From positions 1 through 64,000 of the forward strand of contig NZ_MSXW01000003.1 of assembly GCF_001945445.1 (NCBI RefSeq): a DNA stretch of 64,000 nt, read 5' to 3'. Below the pieces are notes generated by a model that was given only the letters and a program-made list of their open reading frames with translations, did no database searches and was not told the DNA's origin. The position numbers and the translations under genes were made by a program. Of this stretch, positions 46,828-54,472 are shown in pieces (positions within the stretch are counted from its first letter, which is position 1; every line of letters starts with the position of its first letter). Origin of the DNA: Pseudomonas sp. PA27(2017). Its GTDB lineage: Bacteria; Pseudomonadota; Gammaproteobacteria; Pseudomonadales; Pseudomonadaceae.

Positions 46828-47583
46828 ATGCAAATTGCCGGTTTTTCCTCCGCCTATTCATTCGCCTCGCCGGTTTCGGCAACTGTTCCCCGCCCTATCG
46901 AGTCCGCCAGTTCGCCCGATCTGGCCCGCGCCTCGTTCGCACCCGTAGGCGCCGGTGCTGAAACCGATTCTTCCAAAGCGCCGACCTCGCAAGAAGAGCA
47001 GGACAAGCCGCAGAATTCTTCGGCAGATACCGCCGCCACCGGCCAACCAGGCGAGCCACGAACTGCCCAGGAAGAGCAGAAGCTGCAACTGGTGATCAGC
47101 GAGCTGGCCAATCGTGACCGAGAAGTGCGCGCCCATGAACAGGCCCATGCCGCCGTTGGTGGCGTGCATGCCGGTTCGCCCACTTATACCTACACCCAGG
47201 GGCCGGACGGCAAGCGCTATGCCTCCGGTGGCGAGGTGAGCATCGATGTCGGCGCAGTCGCCAACGACCCGCAGGCCACCCTGACCAAGATGGAAATCGT
47301 CATCCGCGCGGCGCTGGCGCCTGCCGAACCGTCCGCGCAGGATCGCAGCGTCGCCAGCCAGGCCCAGGCGCAAATGGCGGTGGCGCGTGCCGAGTTGGCG
47401 GCGATGCAGCGTGGCGAGGGTGAGGCCGAAAAAGCCCCTGCCGACGAAGACGCAGAAAAAAGCGACGACCCGTCGGTCACGTCCGATGACGCCTCGAGCC
47501 GGCCAGTGCCTGCCGGCATCAGTCTTTATGCCGCATCCGCGGATGAGCAGAGGCCTTCCGGGTTGCTCGATCTTCGCGCCTGA
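46828..47583 (+). CDS. SprA-related putative metalloprotease
   Basis: A 251-residue protein of low-complexity, Ala/Ser/Glu-rich sequence flanking one conserved core. The core holds 'EVRAHEQAHAAVGG' (about 98-111; an HExxH zinc motif as HEQAH), then 'PTYTYTQGPDGKRYASGGEV' (about 116-135), which is the SprA-related family signature. Flanks are probably disordered. There is no signal peptide. Protease activity has not been shown for the family as far as I know. AGGAGGG precedes the ATG. Confidence 0.82.
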   Translation: MQIAGFSSAYSFASPVSATVPRPIESASSPDLARASFAPVGAGAETDSSKAPTSQEEQDKPQNSSADTAATGQPGEPRTAQEEQKLQLVISELANRDREVRAHEQAHAAVGGVHAGSPTYTYTQGPDGKRYASGGEVSIDVGAVANDPQATLTKMEIVIRAALAPAEPSAQDRSVASQAQAQMAVARAELAAMQRGEGEAEKAPADEDAEKSDDPSVTSDDASSRPVPAGISLYAASADEQRPSGLLDLRA

Positions 47584-47599
47584 GCGCGCATGAGTGGCC

Positions 47600-47643
47600 T
47601 TGACAGCAATTGGGCGTAAACGTATGTTTCAAACATGCGTTTG
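47600..47643 (+). promoter_or_regulatory. Promoter of acyl-CoA dehydrogenase gene with overlapping PsrA-type boxes
   Basis: TTGACA (47600-47605), 17 bp, TATGTT (47623-47628) form a good sigma-70 promoter. Over and just after the -10 box lie two abutting sites of the PsrA form (G/C)AAAC-N2-4-GTTT(G/C): AAAC-GTAT-GTTTC (47618-47630) and CAAAC-ATGC-GTTTG (47630-47643). PsrA is the long-chain-fatty-acid-responsive repressor of beta-oxidation genes in Pseudomonas. A repressor bound here would block RNA polymerase. Confidence 0.75.
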
Positions 47644-47737
47644 AGAGATTGCCAGGCAATCTTTCCCACGGCCATCCTGCACACGACCGCCCACCGGTCA
47701 TCCCAAACAAAAGAGACCACCCGCAGAGGTACCCGCT

Positions 47738-49543
47738 ATGCCTGAATACAAGGCCCCCTTGCGCGATATCCGTTTCGTACGTGACGAGCTGCTCGGCTAT
47801 GACGCGCATTACCAGAGCCTGCCCGGCTGCCAGGACGCCACGCCAGACATGGTCGACGCGATCCTCGAAGAAGGCGCCAAGTTCTGCGAGCAGGTGCTCT
47901 CTCCCCTGAACCGCGTGGGCGACACCGAAGGCTGCACCTGGAGCGAATCCGGCGTGAAGACGCCGACCGGCTTCAAGGAAGCCTACAAGCAGTTCGTCGA
48001 AGGCGGCTGGCCGAGCCTCGCCCATGACGTCGAACACGGTGGTCAGGGCCTGCCGGAATCCCTGGGCCTGGCGGTCAGCGAAATGGTCGGCACTGCCAAC
48101 TGGTCGTGGGGCATGTACCCGGGCCTGTCCCACGGTGCGATGAACACCATTTCCGCCCACGGCACCGAAGAGCAGCAGCACACCTACCTGACCAAGCTGG
48201 TATCCGGCGAGTGGACCGGCACCATGTGCCTGACCGAGCCGCATTGCGGCACCGACCTGGGCATGCTGCGCACCAAGGCCGAGCCGAAGGCCGATGGTTC
48301 CTACAGCATTTCAGGCACCAAGATCTTCATCTCCGCGGGTGAACACGACATGGCCGACAACATCGTCCATATCGTCCTGGCTCGCCTGCCCGATGCGCCG
48401 GCCGGCACCAAGGGGATCTCTCTGTTCATCGTGCCCAAGTTCCTGCCCAACGCTGAAGGCGGCGTGGGCGAGCGCAATGGCGTGACCTGCGGTTCCATCG
48501 AGCACAAGATGGGCATCCACGGTAACGCCACCTGCGTGATGAACTTCGATTCGGCCACGGGCTTTCTGATCGGCCCGCCGAACAAGGGCCTGAACTGCAT
48601 GTTCACCTTCATGAACACCGCACGCCTGGGTACCGCCCTGCAGGGCCTGGCCCATGCCGAGCTGGGTTTCCAGGGCGCCATCAAGTACGCCCGTGAGCGC
48701 CTGCAGATGCGTTCGCTGACCGGCCCGAAAGCCCCGGAAAAAGCCGCCGACCCGATCATCGTGCATCCGGACGTGCGCCGCATGCTGTTGACCATGAAGG
48801 CGTTCGCCGAAGGCAACCGGGCGATGGTCTACTTCACCGCCAAGCAGGTGGACATCCTCAAGCACAGCCAGGATGAAGAGCAGAAGAAAACCGCGGATGG
48901 CCTGATGGCTTTTCTTACCCCGATCGCCAAGGCGTTCATGACCGAGGTGGGTTTCGAATCCGCGTCCCATGGTATGCAGGTCTATGGCGGCCACGGTTTC
49001 ATCAGCGAGTGGGGCATGGAGCAGAACCTGCGCGATTGCCGTATCTCGATGATGTACGAAGGCACCACCGGTGTTCAGGCTCTCGACCTGTTGGGCCGCA
49101 AGGTGCTGATGACCCAGGGCGAAGCGCTCAAGGGCTTCACCAAGATCGTCCACAAGTTCTGCCAGGCCAACGAGGGCGTTGAGGCGCTCAAGGCGTTCGT
49201 CGAGCCGCTGGCCAAGCTCAACAAGGAGTGGGGCGAGGTCACCATGAAGATCGGTATGGCCGCCATGAAGGATCGTGAGGAAGTCGGTGCCGCTTCGGTC
49301 GACTACCTGATGTATTCCGGTTACGTCTGCCTGGCCTACTTCTGGGCCGACATGGCGCGCGTGGCGGCCGAGAAGATCGCTTCCGGTGAAGGTGACCAGG
49401 CGTTCTACAAGGCCAAACTGCAGACTGCGCAGTTCTACTACGCGCGCATCCTGCCGCGCACCCGCACTCACGTAGCGGCCATGCTGGCCGGCGCCAGCAG
49501 CCTGATGGACATGAGCGAAGAGGATTTCGCCCTCAGCTACTGA
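47738..49543 (+). CDS. Acyl-CoA dehydrogenase (FadE type, with C-terminal extension)
   Basis: A 601-residue FAD enzyme of fatty-acid beta-oxidation that makes trans-2-enoyl-CoA. Domains in order are a short N-terminal dehydrogenase_N region, the helical N domain (about 40-155), the middle beta domain with '[19 protein letters not shown]' (about 163-181), the catalytic C domain with '[20 protein letters not shown]' (about 417-436), and an extra C-terminal domain (about 470-600) typical of the long ACAD subgroup. Its promoter carries PsrA-type boxes. It is 65 percent or so similar by eye to the enzyme at 51072; a diguanylate cyclase gene lies between them. Chain-length preference is unknown. 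Confidence 0.94.
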   Translation: MPEYKAPLRDIRFVRDELLGYDAHYQSLPGCQDATPDMVDAILEEGAKFCEQVLSPLNRVGDTEGCTWSESGVKTPTGFKEAYKQFVEGGWPSLAHDVEHGGQGLPESLGLAVSEMVGTANWSWGMYPGLSHGAMNTISAHGTEEQQHTYLTKLVSGEWTGTMCLTEPHCGTDLGMLRTKAEPKADGSYSISGTKIFISAGEHDMADNIVHIVLARLPDAPAGTKGISLFIVPKFLPNAEGGVGERNGVTCGSIEHKMGIHGNATCVMNFDSATGFLIGPPNKGLNCMFTFMNTARLGTALQGLAHAELGFQGAIKYARERLQMRSLTGPKAPEKAADPIIVHPDVRRMLLTMKAFAEGNRAMVYFTAKQVDILKHSQDEEQKKTADGLMAFLTPIAKAFMTEVGFESASHGMQVYGGHGFISEWGMEQNLRDCRISMMYEGTTGVQALDLLGRKVLMTQGEALKGFTKIVHKFCQANEGVEALKAFVEPLAKLNKEWGEVTMKIGMAAMKDREEVGAASVDYLMYSGYVCLAYFWADMARVAAEKIASGEGDQAFYKAKLQTAQFYYARILPRTRTHVAAMLAGASSLMDMSEEDFALSY

Positions 49544-49562
49544 TCGCGCGAGTGGTAAACCG

Positions 49563-49589
49563 AACCGCGGCCCAGTGCCGCGGTTTTTT
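49563..49589 (+). terminator. Rho-independent terminator after the first acyl-CoA dehydrogenase
   Basis: AACCGCGG (49563-49570) pairs with CCGCGGTT (49578-49585) and is followed by a run of T to 49589. It ends the first dehydrogenase transcript before the diguanylate cyclase gene. Confidence 0.88.
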
Positions 49590-49669
49590 ATGGGGCCAGC
49601 GCACGCTCCCGGCAGGCGCGGCGTGCGTCGGCGGCCAATTACAGGCAAAATGCCAGTCTCTTTCTGGTC

Positions 49670-50977
49670 ATGGCGGAGCTGGTCTTGCCGCGTCTCGTCG
49701 CGTTGCGCCTGGGGCATTTTCTGCCGGCATTGCTGCTGCTTGGCGGTGGCCTGCTGGCCGCGACATTGCCGACCCTGACCGACTTCTTCACCTCGCTGTT
49801 CAACGTGCTGCCTACCTCGCTGCTGTTGCTCGGCGGCACCTTCTGCATGGTCTACGGCCGCCAGCGCGAGCTGTTCATGTTGCTGGTGCTCTACCTGGGT
49901 TACTTTCTGCTCGACGAACAGGCCGATTACTACCGTGAGTTCGGCCGGGTGCGCGACGACGCGGCGCTGGTCTTTCACCTCAGCAGCCTGTTGCTGCCCG
50001 CGCTCTACGGCTTGTTTGCGTTGTGGCGCGAGCGCACCCACCTGATCCAGGATCTGGTCGCCCGGGGCGCCGTGCTGCTGGCCGTCGGCGGGGTAGCCGC
50101 AGCGCTCGCGCGGCGTTATCCACACGGATTGGAACAATGGCTGTCGGTGATTCGCTGGCCGTCGCTGCATGCCGAGTGGATGAGCCTGGTGCAACTGGCG
50201 TACCCGGTGTTCCTGCTGGTGATCACCGCGTTGCTGGTCCAGTACCTGCGCACGCCCCGTCCCGTGCATGCCGTACAGCTGATGGGTGCGCTGGCGCTCT
50301 TCTGGATGCTGCCCAACACCTTCATCCAGCCCCACGCGCTGCAGGTGATGTCCAGCGTGGTAATGCTGATGATCGTCGTCGGCGTAGCCCATGAGGCTTA
50401 CCAGATGGCGTTTCGCGACGAGCTGACCGGGTTGCCCGGGCGCCGCGCTCTGAACGAGCGCCTGCAGCGCCTGGGGCGCAATTACGTGATCGCCATGGCC
50501 GACGTCGATCACTTCAAGAAATTCAATGACACCCACGGTCATGACGTTGGCGACCAGGTGCTGCGCGTGGTGGCCAGCCAGCTGCGCAAGGTGGGCGGCG
50601 GCGGCAAGGTGTACCGCTACGGTGGTGAGGAATTCACCCTGGTGTTTCCCGGCAAGGAAATCGAGCAGTGCCTGCCGCACCTGGAGGCTGTACGCCAGGC
50701 GGTCGAGCGCTACCAGATCCAGTTACGCGATCGTCAGCAACGTCCGGCTGACGACAAGGTCGGACGCCAGCGCAGGGCCGGCTCGGGAGCGTCCCAGGTG
50801 TCGGTGACGGTGAGCATCGGCGTGGCCCAGCCCGGCCTTGAGCACCGCAGCGTGGAGGCGGTGCTCAAGGCCGCGGACAAGGCGCTTTATGGCGCCAAGA
50901 GCGCCGGGCGCAACTGCGTGAGCAGCCAGGCGCAGCGCCGTCGTGGGGCGGTGAAACTGAAGGCTGAAGCCAGCTGA
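49670..50977 (+). CDS. Membrane diguanylate cyclase (GGDEF) without inhibitory site
   Basis: A 435-residue protein with seven or eight N-terminal hydrophobic helices (about 10-240) and a C-terminal GGDEF domain (about 250-420). The active-site motif is GGEEF in 'YRYGGEEFTLVF'. The RxxD inhibitory site expected five residues before it is absent; the stretch reads VGGGGKVYRY. A basic, Gln-rich insertion ('RDRQQRPADDKVGRQRRAGS') interrupts the domain after the active site. It should make c-di-GMP without classical product inhibition. The start ATG 49670 has no strong Shine-Dalgarno. Confidence 0.87.
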   Translation: MAELVLPRLVALRLGHFLPALLLLGGGLLAATLPTLTDFFTSLFNVLPTSLLLLGGTFCMVYGRQRELFMLLVLYLGYFLLDEQADYYREFGRVRDDAALVFHLSSLLLPALYGLFALWRERTHLIQDLVARGAVLLAVGGVAAALARRYPHGLEQWLSVIRWPSLHAEWMSLVQLAYPVFLLVITALLVQYLRTPRPVHAVQLMGALALFWMLPNTFIQPHALQVMSSVVMLMIVVGVAHEAYQMAFRDELTGLPGRRALNERLQRLGRNYVIAMADVDHFKKFNDTHGHDVGDQVLRVVASQLRKVGGGGKVYRYGGEEFTLVFPGKEIEQCLPHLEAVRQAVERYQIQLRDRQQRPADDKVGRQRRAGSGASQVSVTVSIGVAQPGLEHRSVEAVLKAADKALYGAKSAGRNCVSSQAQRRRGAVKLKAEAS

Positions 50978-50999
50978 CCGATCAGTGGTTGATCGGTCA
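50975..50999. promoter_or_regulatory. 10-bp perfect dyad at the end of the cyclase gene (candidate operator)
   Basis: TGACCGATCA (50975-50984) and TGATCGGTCA (50990-50999) are exact complements with a five-base spacer and no following T run. The dyad contains the cyclase stop codon (TGA 50975-50977) and lies 73 bp before the second acyl-CoA dehydrogenase, a plausible TetR-type operator position. Confidence 0.6.
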
Positions 51000-51071
51000 C
51001 GACACGACCCTATGTGTCTGAAAAGTTGTTGGGCTAGACTCGGCTTCTGACCGTGCTACCGAGGACTTCCC

Positions 51072-52847
51072 ATGGCCGACTACAAAGCCCCCCTGCGTGA
51101 CATGCGCTTCGTGCTCAACGAGGTTTTCCAGGTTTCCAGACTCTGGGCGCAGCTGCCTGCCCTGGCCGAGGTCGTCGACGAGGAAACCGCCAATGCGATC
51201 CTCGAAGAGGCGGGCAAGATCACCGCCGGCATGATCGCCCCCTTGAACCGCGGCAGCGACGAAGAGGGCTGCACCTGGGCCAATCATGAAGTGCGCACGC
51301 CGGCTGGCTTCCTCGAGGCCTACCAGGCCTACGCCGAGGGCGGCTGGGTTGGCGTGGGTGGTGACCCGCAGTTCGGCGGCATGGGGATGCCCAAGGTGAT
51401 TTCCGCCCAGGTCGAGGAAATGGTCAATTCGTCCAGTCTGTCCTTCGGTCTCTACCCGATGCTCACCGCCGGTGCCTGCCTGTCTATCAACGCCCATGCC
51501 AGCGAAGAACTCAAGCAGGCCTACCTGCCGAACATGTATGCCGGCGTCTGGGCCGGCTCGATGTGCCTGACCGAACCCCATGCCGGCACCGACCTGGGCA
51601 TCATCCGCACCAAGGCCGAACCCCAGGCCGACGGCAGCTACAAGGTCAGCGGCACCAAGATCTTCATCACCGGTGGTGAGCACGACCTGACCGAGAACAT
51701 CATCCACCTGGTGCTGGCCAAACTGCCGGATGCACCAGCCGGGCCCAAGGGCATTTCGCTGTTTCTGGTGCCCAAGTTCATGGTCAATGCCGACGGTTCG
51801 CTGGGCGAGCGCAACGCGGTTTCCTGCGGCTCGATCGAACACAAGATGGGCATCAAGGCCTCGAGCACCTGCGTGATGAACTTCGATGGCGCCACCGGCT
51901 ACATCATCGATGCGCCGAATCGCGGCCTGGCAGCGATGTTCACCATGATGAACTACGAGCGCCTGGGCGTCGGCATCCAGGGGCTTTCTACCGGCGAGCG
52001 CTCCTACCAGAGTGCCATCGAGTACGCCCGTGAGCGTATCCAGAGCCGCGCGCCGACCGGTGCGGTGGCCAAGGACAAGGCGGCCGATCCGATCATCGTG
52101 CACCCGGACGTGCGCCGCATGCTGCTGACCATGAAGGCGTTCAACGAGGGCGGCCGCGCTTTCTCCAGCTACGTGGCCCTGCAGCTCGACACCGCCAAGT
52201 ACAGCGAAGACGAAGCCACCCGCAAGCGCGCCGAAGAGCTGGTGGCGCTGCTGACCCCCGTGGCCAAGGCCTTCCTTACCGACCTGGGGTTGGAGACCAC
52301 CATCCACGGCCAGCAGGTGTTCGGTGGTCACGGTTACGTGCGCGAATGGGGCCAGGAGCAGCTGGTTCGCGACTGCCGCATCACGCAGATCTACGAAGGC
52401 ACCAACGGCATTCAGGCGCTGGATCTGGTCGGCCGCAAGATCGTCGGCAGTGGCGGCGCGTTCTGCCGGCACTTCACCGAAGAGGTGCGGGCCTTCGCCA
52501 GCGACGAGGCGCTGGCCGAGGAGTTCAAGGCGCCGCTGCTGGAGGCCGTGGACATTCTGGAGATGCAGACTCAGGCATTGCTCGAGCGTGCGCGGGTCAA
52601 TCCCAATGAGATCGGTGCCGCTTCGGTGGAGTACCTGCATCTGTTCGGCTACACCGCTTACGCCTACATGTGGGCGAAGATGGCCAAGGTGGCGCAGGGC
52701 AAGGAAGGGCAGGATGATTTCTATGTCAGCAAGCTGGGCACCGCACGGTTCTACTTCGCGCGCTTGCTGCCGCGCATCCACTCGCTGAATGCTTCGGTGA
52801 GCGCAGGTAGCGACAGCCTTTATCTGCTGGCGGCCGAGCAATTCTGA
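51072..52847 (+). CDS. Acyl-CoA dehydrogenase (FadE type, paralogue)
   Basis: A 591-residue enzyme with the same domain order as 47738-49543. The middle-domain motif is 'MCLTEPHAGTDLGIIRTKA' (about 163-181) and the C-domain motif is 'GGHGYVREWGQEQLVRDCRI' (about 418-437). The start 'MADYKAPLRDMRFVLNEVF' parallels '[19 protein letters not shown]' in the other copy, so they are an old duplication. Its upstream region lacks PsrA boxes but has a different dyad (50975-50999), suggesting separate control and perhaps a different chain-length range. Confidence 0.94.
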   Translation: MADYKAPLRDMRFVLNEVFQVSRLWAQLPALAEVVDEETANAILEEAGKITAGMIAPLNRGSDEEGCTWANHEVRTPAGFLEAYQAYAEGGWVGVGGDPQFGGMGMPKVISAQVEEMVNSSSLSFGLYPMLTAGACLSINAHASEELKQAYLPNMYAGVWAGSMCLTEPHAGTDLGIIRTKAEPQADGSYKVSGTKIFITGGEHDLTENIIHLVLAKLPDAPAGPKGISLFLVPKFMVNADGSLGERNAVSCGSIEHKMGIKASSTCVMNFDGATGYIIDAPNRGLAAMFTMMNYERLGVGIQGLSTGERSYQSAIEYARERIQSRAPTGAVAKDKAADPIIVHPDVRRMLLTMKAFNEGGRAFSSYVALQLDTAKYSEDEATRKRAEELVALLTPVAKAFLTDLGLETTIHGQQVFGGHGYVREWGQEQLVRDCRITQIYEGTNGIQALDLVGRKIVGSGGAFCRHFTEEVRAFASDEALAEEFKAPLLEAVDILEMQTQALLERARVNPNEIGAASVEYLHLFGYTAYAYMWAKMAKVAQGKEGQDDFYVSKLGTARFYFARLLPRIHSLNASVSAGSDSLYLLAAEQF

Positions 52848-52860
52848 GGTGCGGGCCGCG

Positions 52861-52878
52861 TGTAGGCGAATGCTTACA
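52861..52878 (+). promoter_or_regulatory. GacA box (upstream activating sequence of the sRNA)
   Basis: TGTAGG, six bases (CGAATG), CTTACA matches the TGTAAG-N6-CTTACA element bound by GacA upstream of rsmX/Y/Z genes, with one mismatch in the left half. Its centre is about 65 bp before the predicted RNA start, the usual position. Confidence 0.85.
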
Positions 52879-52934
52879 CGCAGTTCTGCCTTTGGCCACT
52901 ATTGGCCTTCGCGCGCCAGGCGTAATCTTCACTT

Positions 52935-53057
52935 CAAGGACTTAGCGCAGGAAGCGCACTGAACAGACAGGGATACGTGGGACGCTGCCAGGATGGCGCG
53001 CTGATCAAGGATGTCAGGTTCAAGTCTGTAAAACCCCGCCTCGGCGGGGTTTTCTTT
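52935..53057 (+). ncRNA. rsmY: RsmY-type small RNA (sequesters RsmA/RsmE)
   Basis: A non-coding gene of about 120 nt lies between a -10 box TAATCT (52923-52928) and a strong terminator (AAAACCCCGCC at 53030-53040 pairing with GGCGGGGTTTT at 53043-53053, then T-rich). It holds six GGA motifs, at 52938, 52950, 52971, 52980, 52991 and 53009. One (AGGAA) is displayed in the loop of a GCGC/GCGC hairpin (52945-52957), the preferred RsmA target form. Together with the GacA box this is the rsmX/Y/Z pattern, and length and position after the acyl-CoA dehydrogenases fit RsmY. The transcript would relieve RsmA repression when GacS/GacA is active. Exact ends are estimates. Confidence 0.88.
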
Positions 53058-53123
53058 TTGCGCGACGAAAATGTCCGTGAGTCGCTGCGGCAAGAGCCCG
53101 GATGGGCTCTTGCGGTATTGGCG

Positions 53124-53678
53124 TCAGGCGGTCTTTTCCACCCACGCGGCGAAGGTGTCGATGTACTTCTGCAGAAAGGGCTTGATGTTGTCGTTCAGCT
53201 TGCCACTTTCATCGAAGAAGTTACCGGCGCCGCCCAGGTAGGCCTCGGGCTGTTGCAGTACCGGCATGTCAAGAAACACCAGGGCCTGGCGCAGCTGGTG
53301 ATTGGCGCCGAAGCCTCCGATGGCGCCTGGCGAGGCGCTGACCACACCGGCCGGCTTGCCGCTCAGGGCACTCTGCCCATAAGGCCGCGAGGCGACATCC
53401 ACGGCGTTCTTCATTGGTGCGGGAATCGAGCGATTGTATTCGGGGGTCACGAACAGTACGGCGTCAGCGGCTTTGAGCGCGTTGCGAAAGGTGGTGTAAG
53501 CGGCCGGTGCCGGATCGACGTCGATGTCCTCGTTGTACAGCGGCAGGTCGCCGATTTCGACGATCGACAGTTTCAGGTGCTGCGGCGCGAGGTCGGCAAG
53601 TGCCAGAGCCAGCTTGCGGTTGATCGACGCCTTGCGCAGGCTGCCGACCAGTACGGCCACGTTGTACGTTTTGCTCAT
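53124..53678 (-). CDS. NAD(P)H-dependent FMN reductase (flavodoxin-like)
   Basis: A 184-residue flavodoxin-fold reductase. The FMN phosphate loop is 'VGSLRKASINRKLA' (about 11-24), the isoalloxazine loop is 'VTPEYNRSIPAPMKNAVD' (about 77-94), and 'SASPGAIGGFGANHQLRQ' (about 112-129) follows. Relatives reduce quinones, chromate or azo dyes, and the physiological electron acceptor is not readable. The start at 53678 was chosen because AGGAG lies upstream. It is convergent with the sRNA, whose terminator it shares. Confidence 0.9.
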   Translation of the reverse strand: MSKTYNVAVLVGSLRKASINRKLALALADLAPQHLKLSIVEIGDLPLYNEDIDVDPAPAAYTTFRNALKAADAVLFVTPEYNRSIPAPMKNAVDVASRPYGQSALSGKPAGVVSASPGAIGGFGANHQLRQALVFLDMPVLQQPEAYLGGAGNFFDESGKLNDNIKPFLQKYIDTFAAWVEKTA

Positions 53679-53880
53679 GGAAACTCTCCTGGAAAGGGTT
53701 GGAGCTGTTATAGACAGGGCTAGCACACTATAGACTCCGTTCGACGTTAGGAAAGCTCATGAGCCTGTCTGGCACGCGATGTGGCGGCGGTGAGCATGCG
53801 ATTTTTCTGGAACCGGATGTTGCCGGCACCAGTCGATTGTGGGGTAACGCCCGGTTGGGCCCACTAATAGGACTACCATC

Positions 53881-54039
53881 ATGGATCTGATCCGCATTCT
53901 GATCGCCATTCTTCTCCCGCCGTTGGGGGTTTTCCTGCAGGTCGGCTTCGCTGGCGCCTTCTGGCTGAACATCCTGCTGACGTTGCTTGGTTACTTTCCG
54001 GGCATCATTCATGCCGTGTACATCATCGCCAAGCGCTGA
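53881..54039 (+). CDS. YqaE/Pmp3 family small membrane protein
   Basis: A 52-residue protein of two hydrophobic helices (about 3-22 and 27-49) joined by a short turn. It begins MDLIRILIAILLPPLGVFL, and the 'LLPPLGVFLQVG' and 'GYFPGIIHAVYII' blocks are the Pmp3/UPF0057 signature. Members are stress-induced plasma-membrane proteolipids. AGGAC precedes the ATG by eight bases and a perfect terminator follows 19 bp after the stop, so it is a complete monocistronic gene. Confidence 0.92.
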   Translation: MDLIRILIAILLPPLGVFLQVGFAGAFWLNILLTLLGYFPGIIHAVYIIAKR

Positions 54040-54057
54040 CGTTCAGGCGTTTACAAG

Positions 54058-54082
54058 AACCGCGCACTGTGCGCGGTTTTTT
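54058..54082 (+). terminator. Rho-independent terminator after the YqaE gene
   Basis: AACCGCGCA (54058-54066) pairs with TGCGCGGTT (54070-54078) around a CTG loop and runs into six T. Confidence 0.92.
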
Positions 54083-54472
54083 ATTGCCTGCAGAAAATAT
54101 CTGCCGTGCTGTTGCTGTATGACAACCTTCCTGAGTTGTTCCTTTTTGGCGTGCTTGGTGAGACTTCCGCATCGCCGTATGCAGATGGAAGATTCACGCC
54201 TTGGACTGTTTTTCTTCAGCTTTTCCACATTTCATGTGTGGCTTCGAGTGTGCGGGTATAGTTTACTTAAATGGCTGTTTTTATTTGTTTTTTAGTGTTG
54301 TTTAGACGCTTTTTAGAGTGATGGTGATGGCCATTTGATGGGCAGATAAGCCCCATTTTTCTTCTTTACAGCTTCTTGACAGCGTTCGGGATAACGGCAA
54401 TTATCTGCTTATTCGCTGTATGACAACATACATCGGGCCACTCAAATAATCACAAGATCCAAGGCGCGTTCA
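54083..54472. other. AT-rich 390-bp control region upstream of the uptake/catabolic locus
   Basis: It has no supported gene. Base composition is visibly AT-richer than the flanks, especially 54220-54320. GCTGTATGACAAC occurs twice as an exact direct repeat, at 54114-54126 and 54415-54427; the second is part of a dyad. An open frame across part of it is judged spurious: hydrophobic by composition and lacking a ribosome-binding site. Confidence 0.65.
54417..54432. promoter_or_regulatory. Candidate operator of the catabolic locus
   Basis: TGTATG, ACAA, CATACA is a perfect 6-bp dyad 40 bp before the first gene. The half TGTATGACAA resembles sites of GntR/FadR-type regulators of sugar-acid catabolism. 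No regulator gene is found in the locus within the window, so the partner is unknown. Confidence 0.55.

Noticed and set aside
27918..50120. Single TTATCCACA 9-mers at about 27916 and 50116
   Set aside because: They lie inside coding sequence of trhP and the cyclase, are isolated, and lack the rest of the 33-bp motif.
53987..54295. 102-codon frame across the YqaE gene end and AT-rich leader
   Set aside because: It overlaps a clear gene and its terminator, has no ribosome-binding site, and its hydrophobic tail reflects T-rich sequence.
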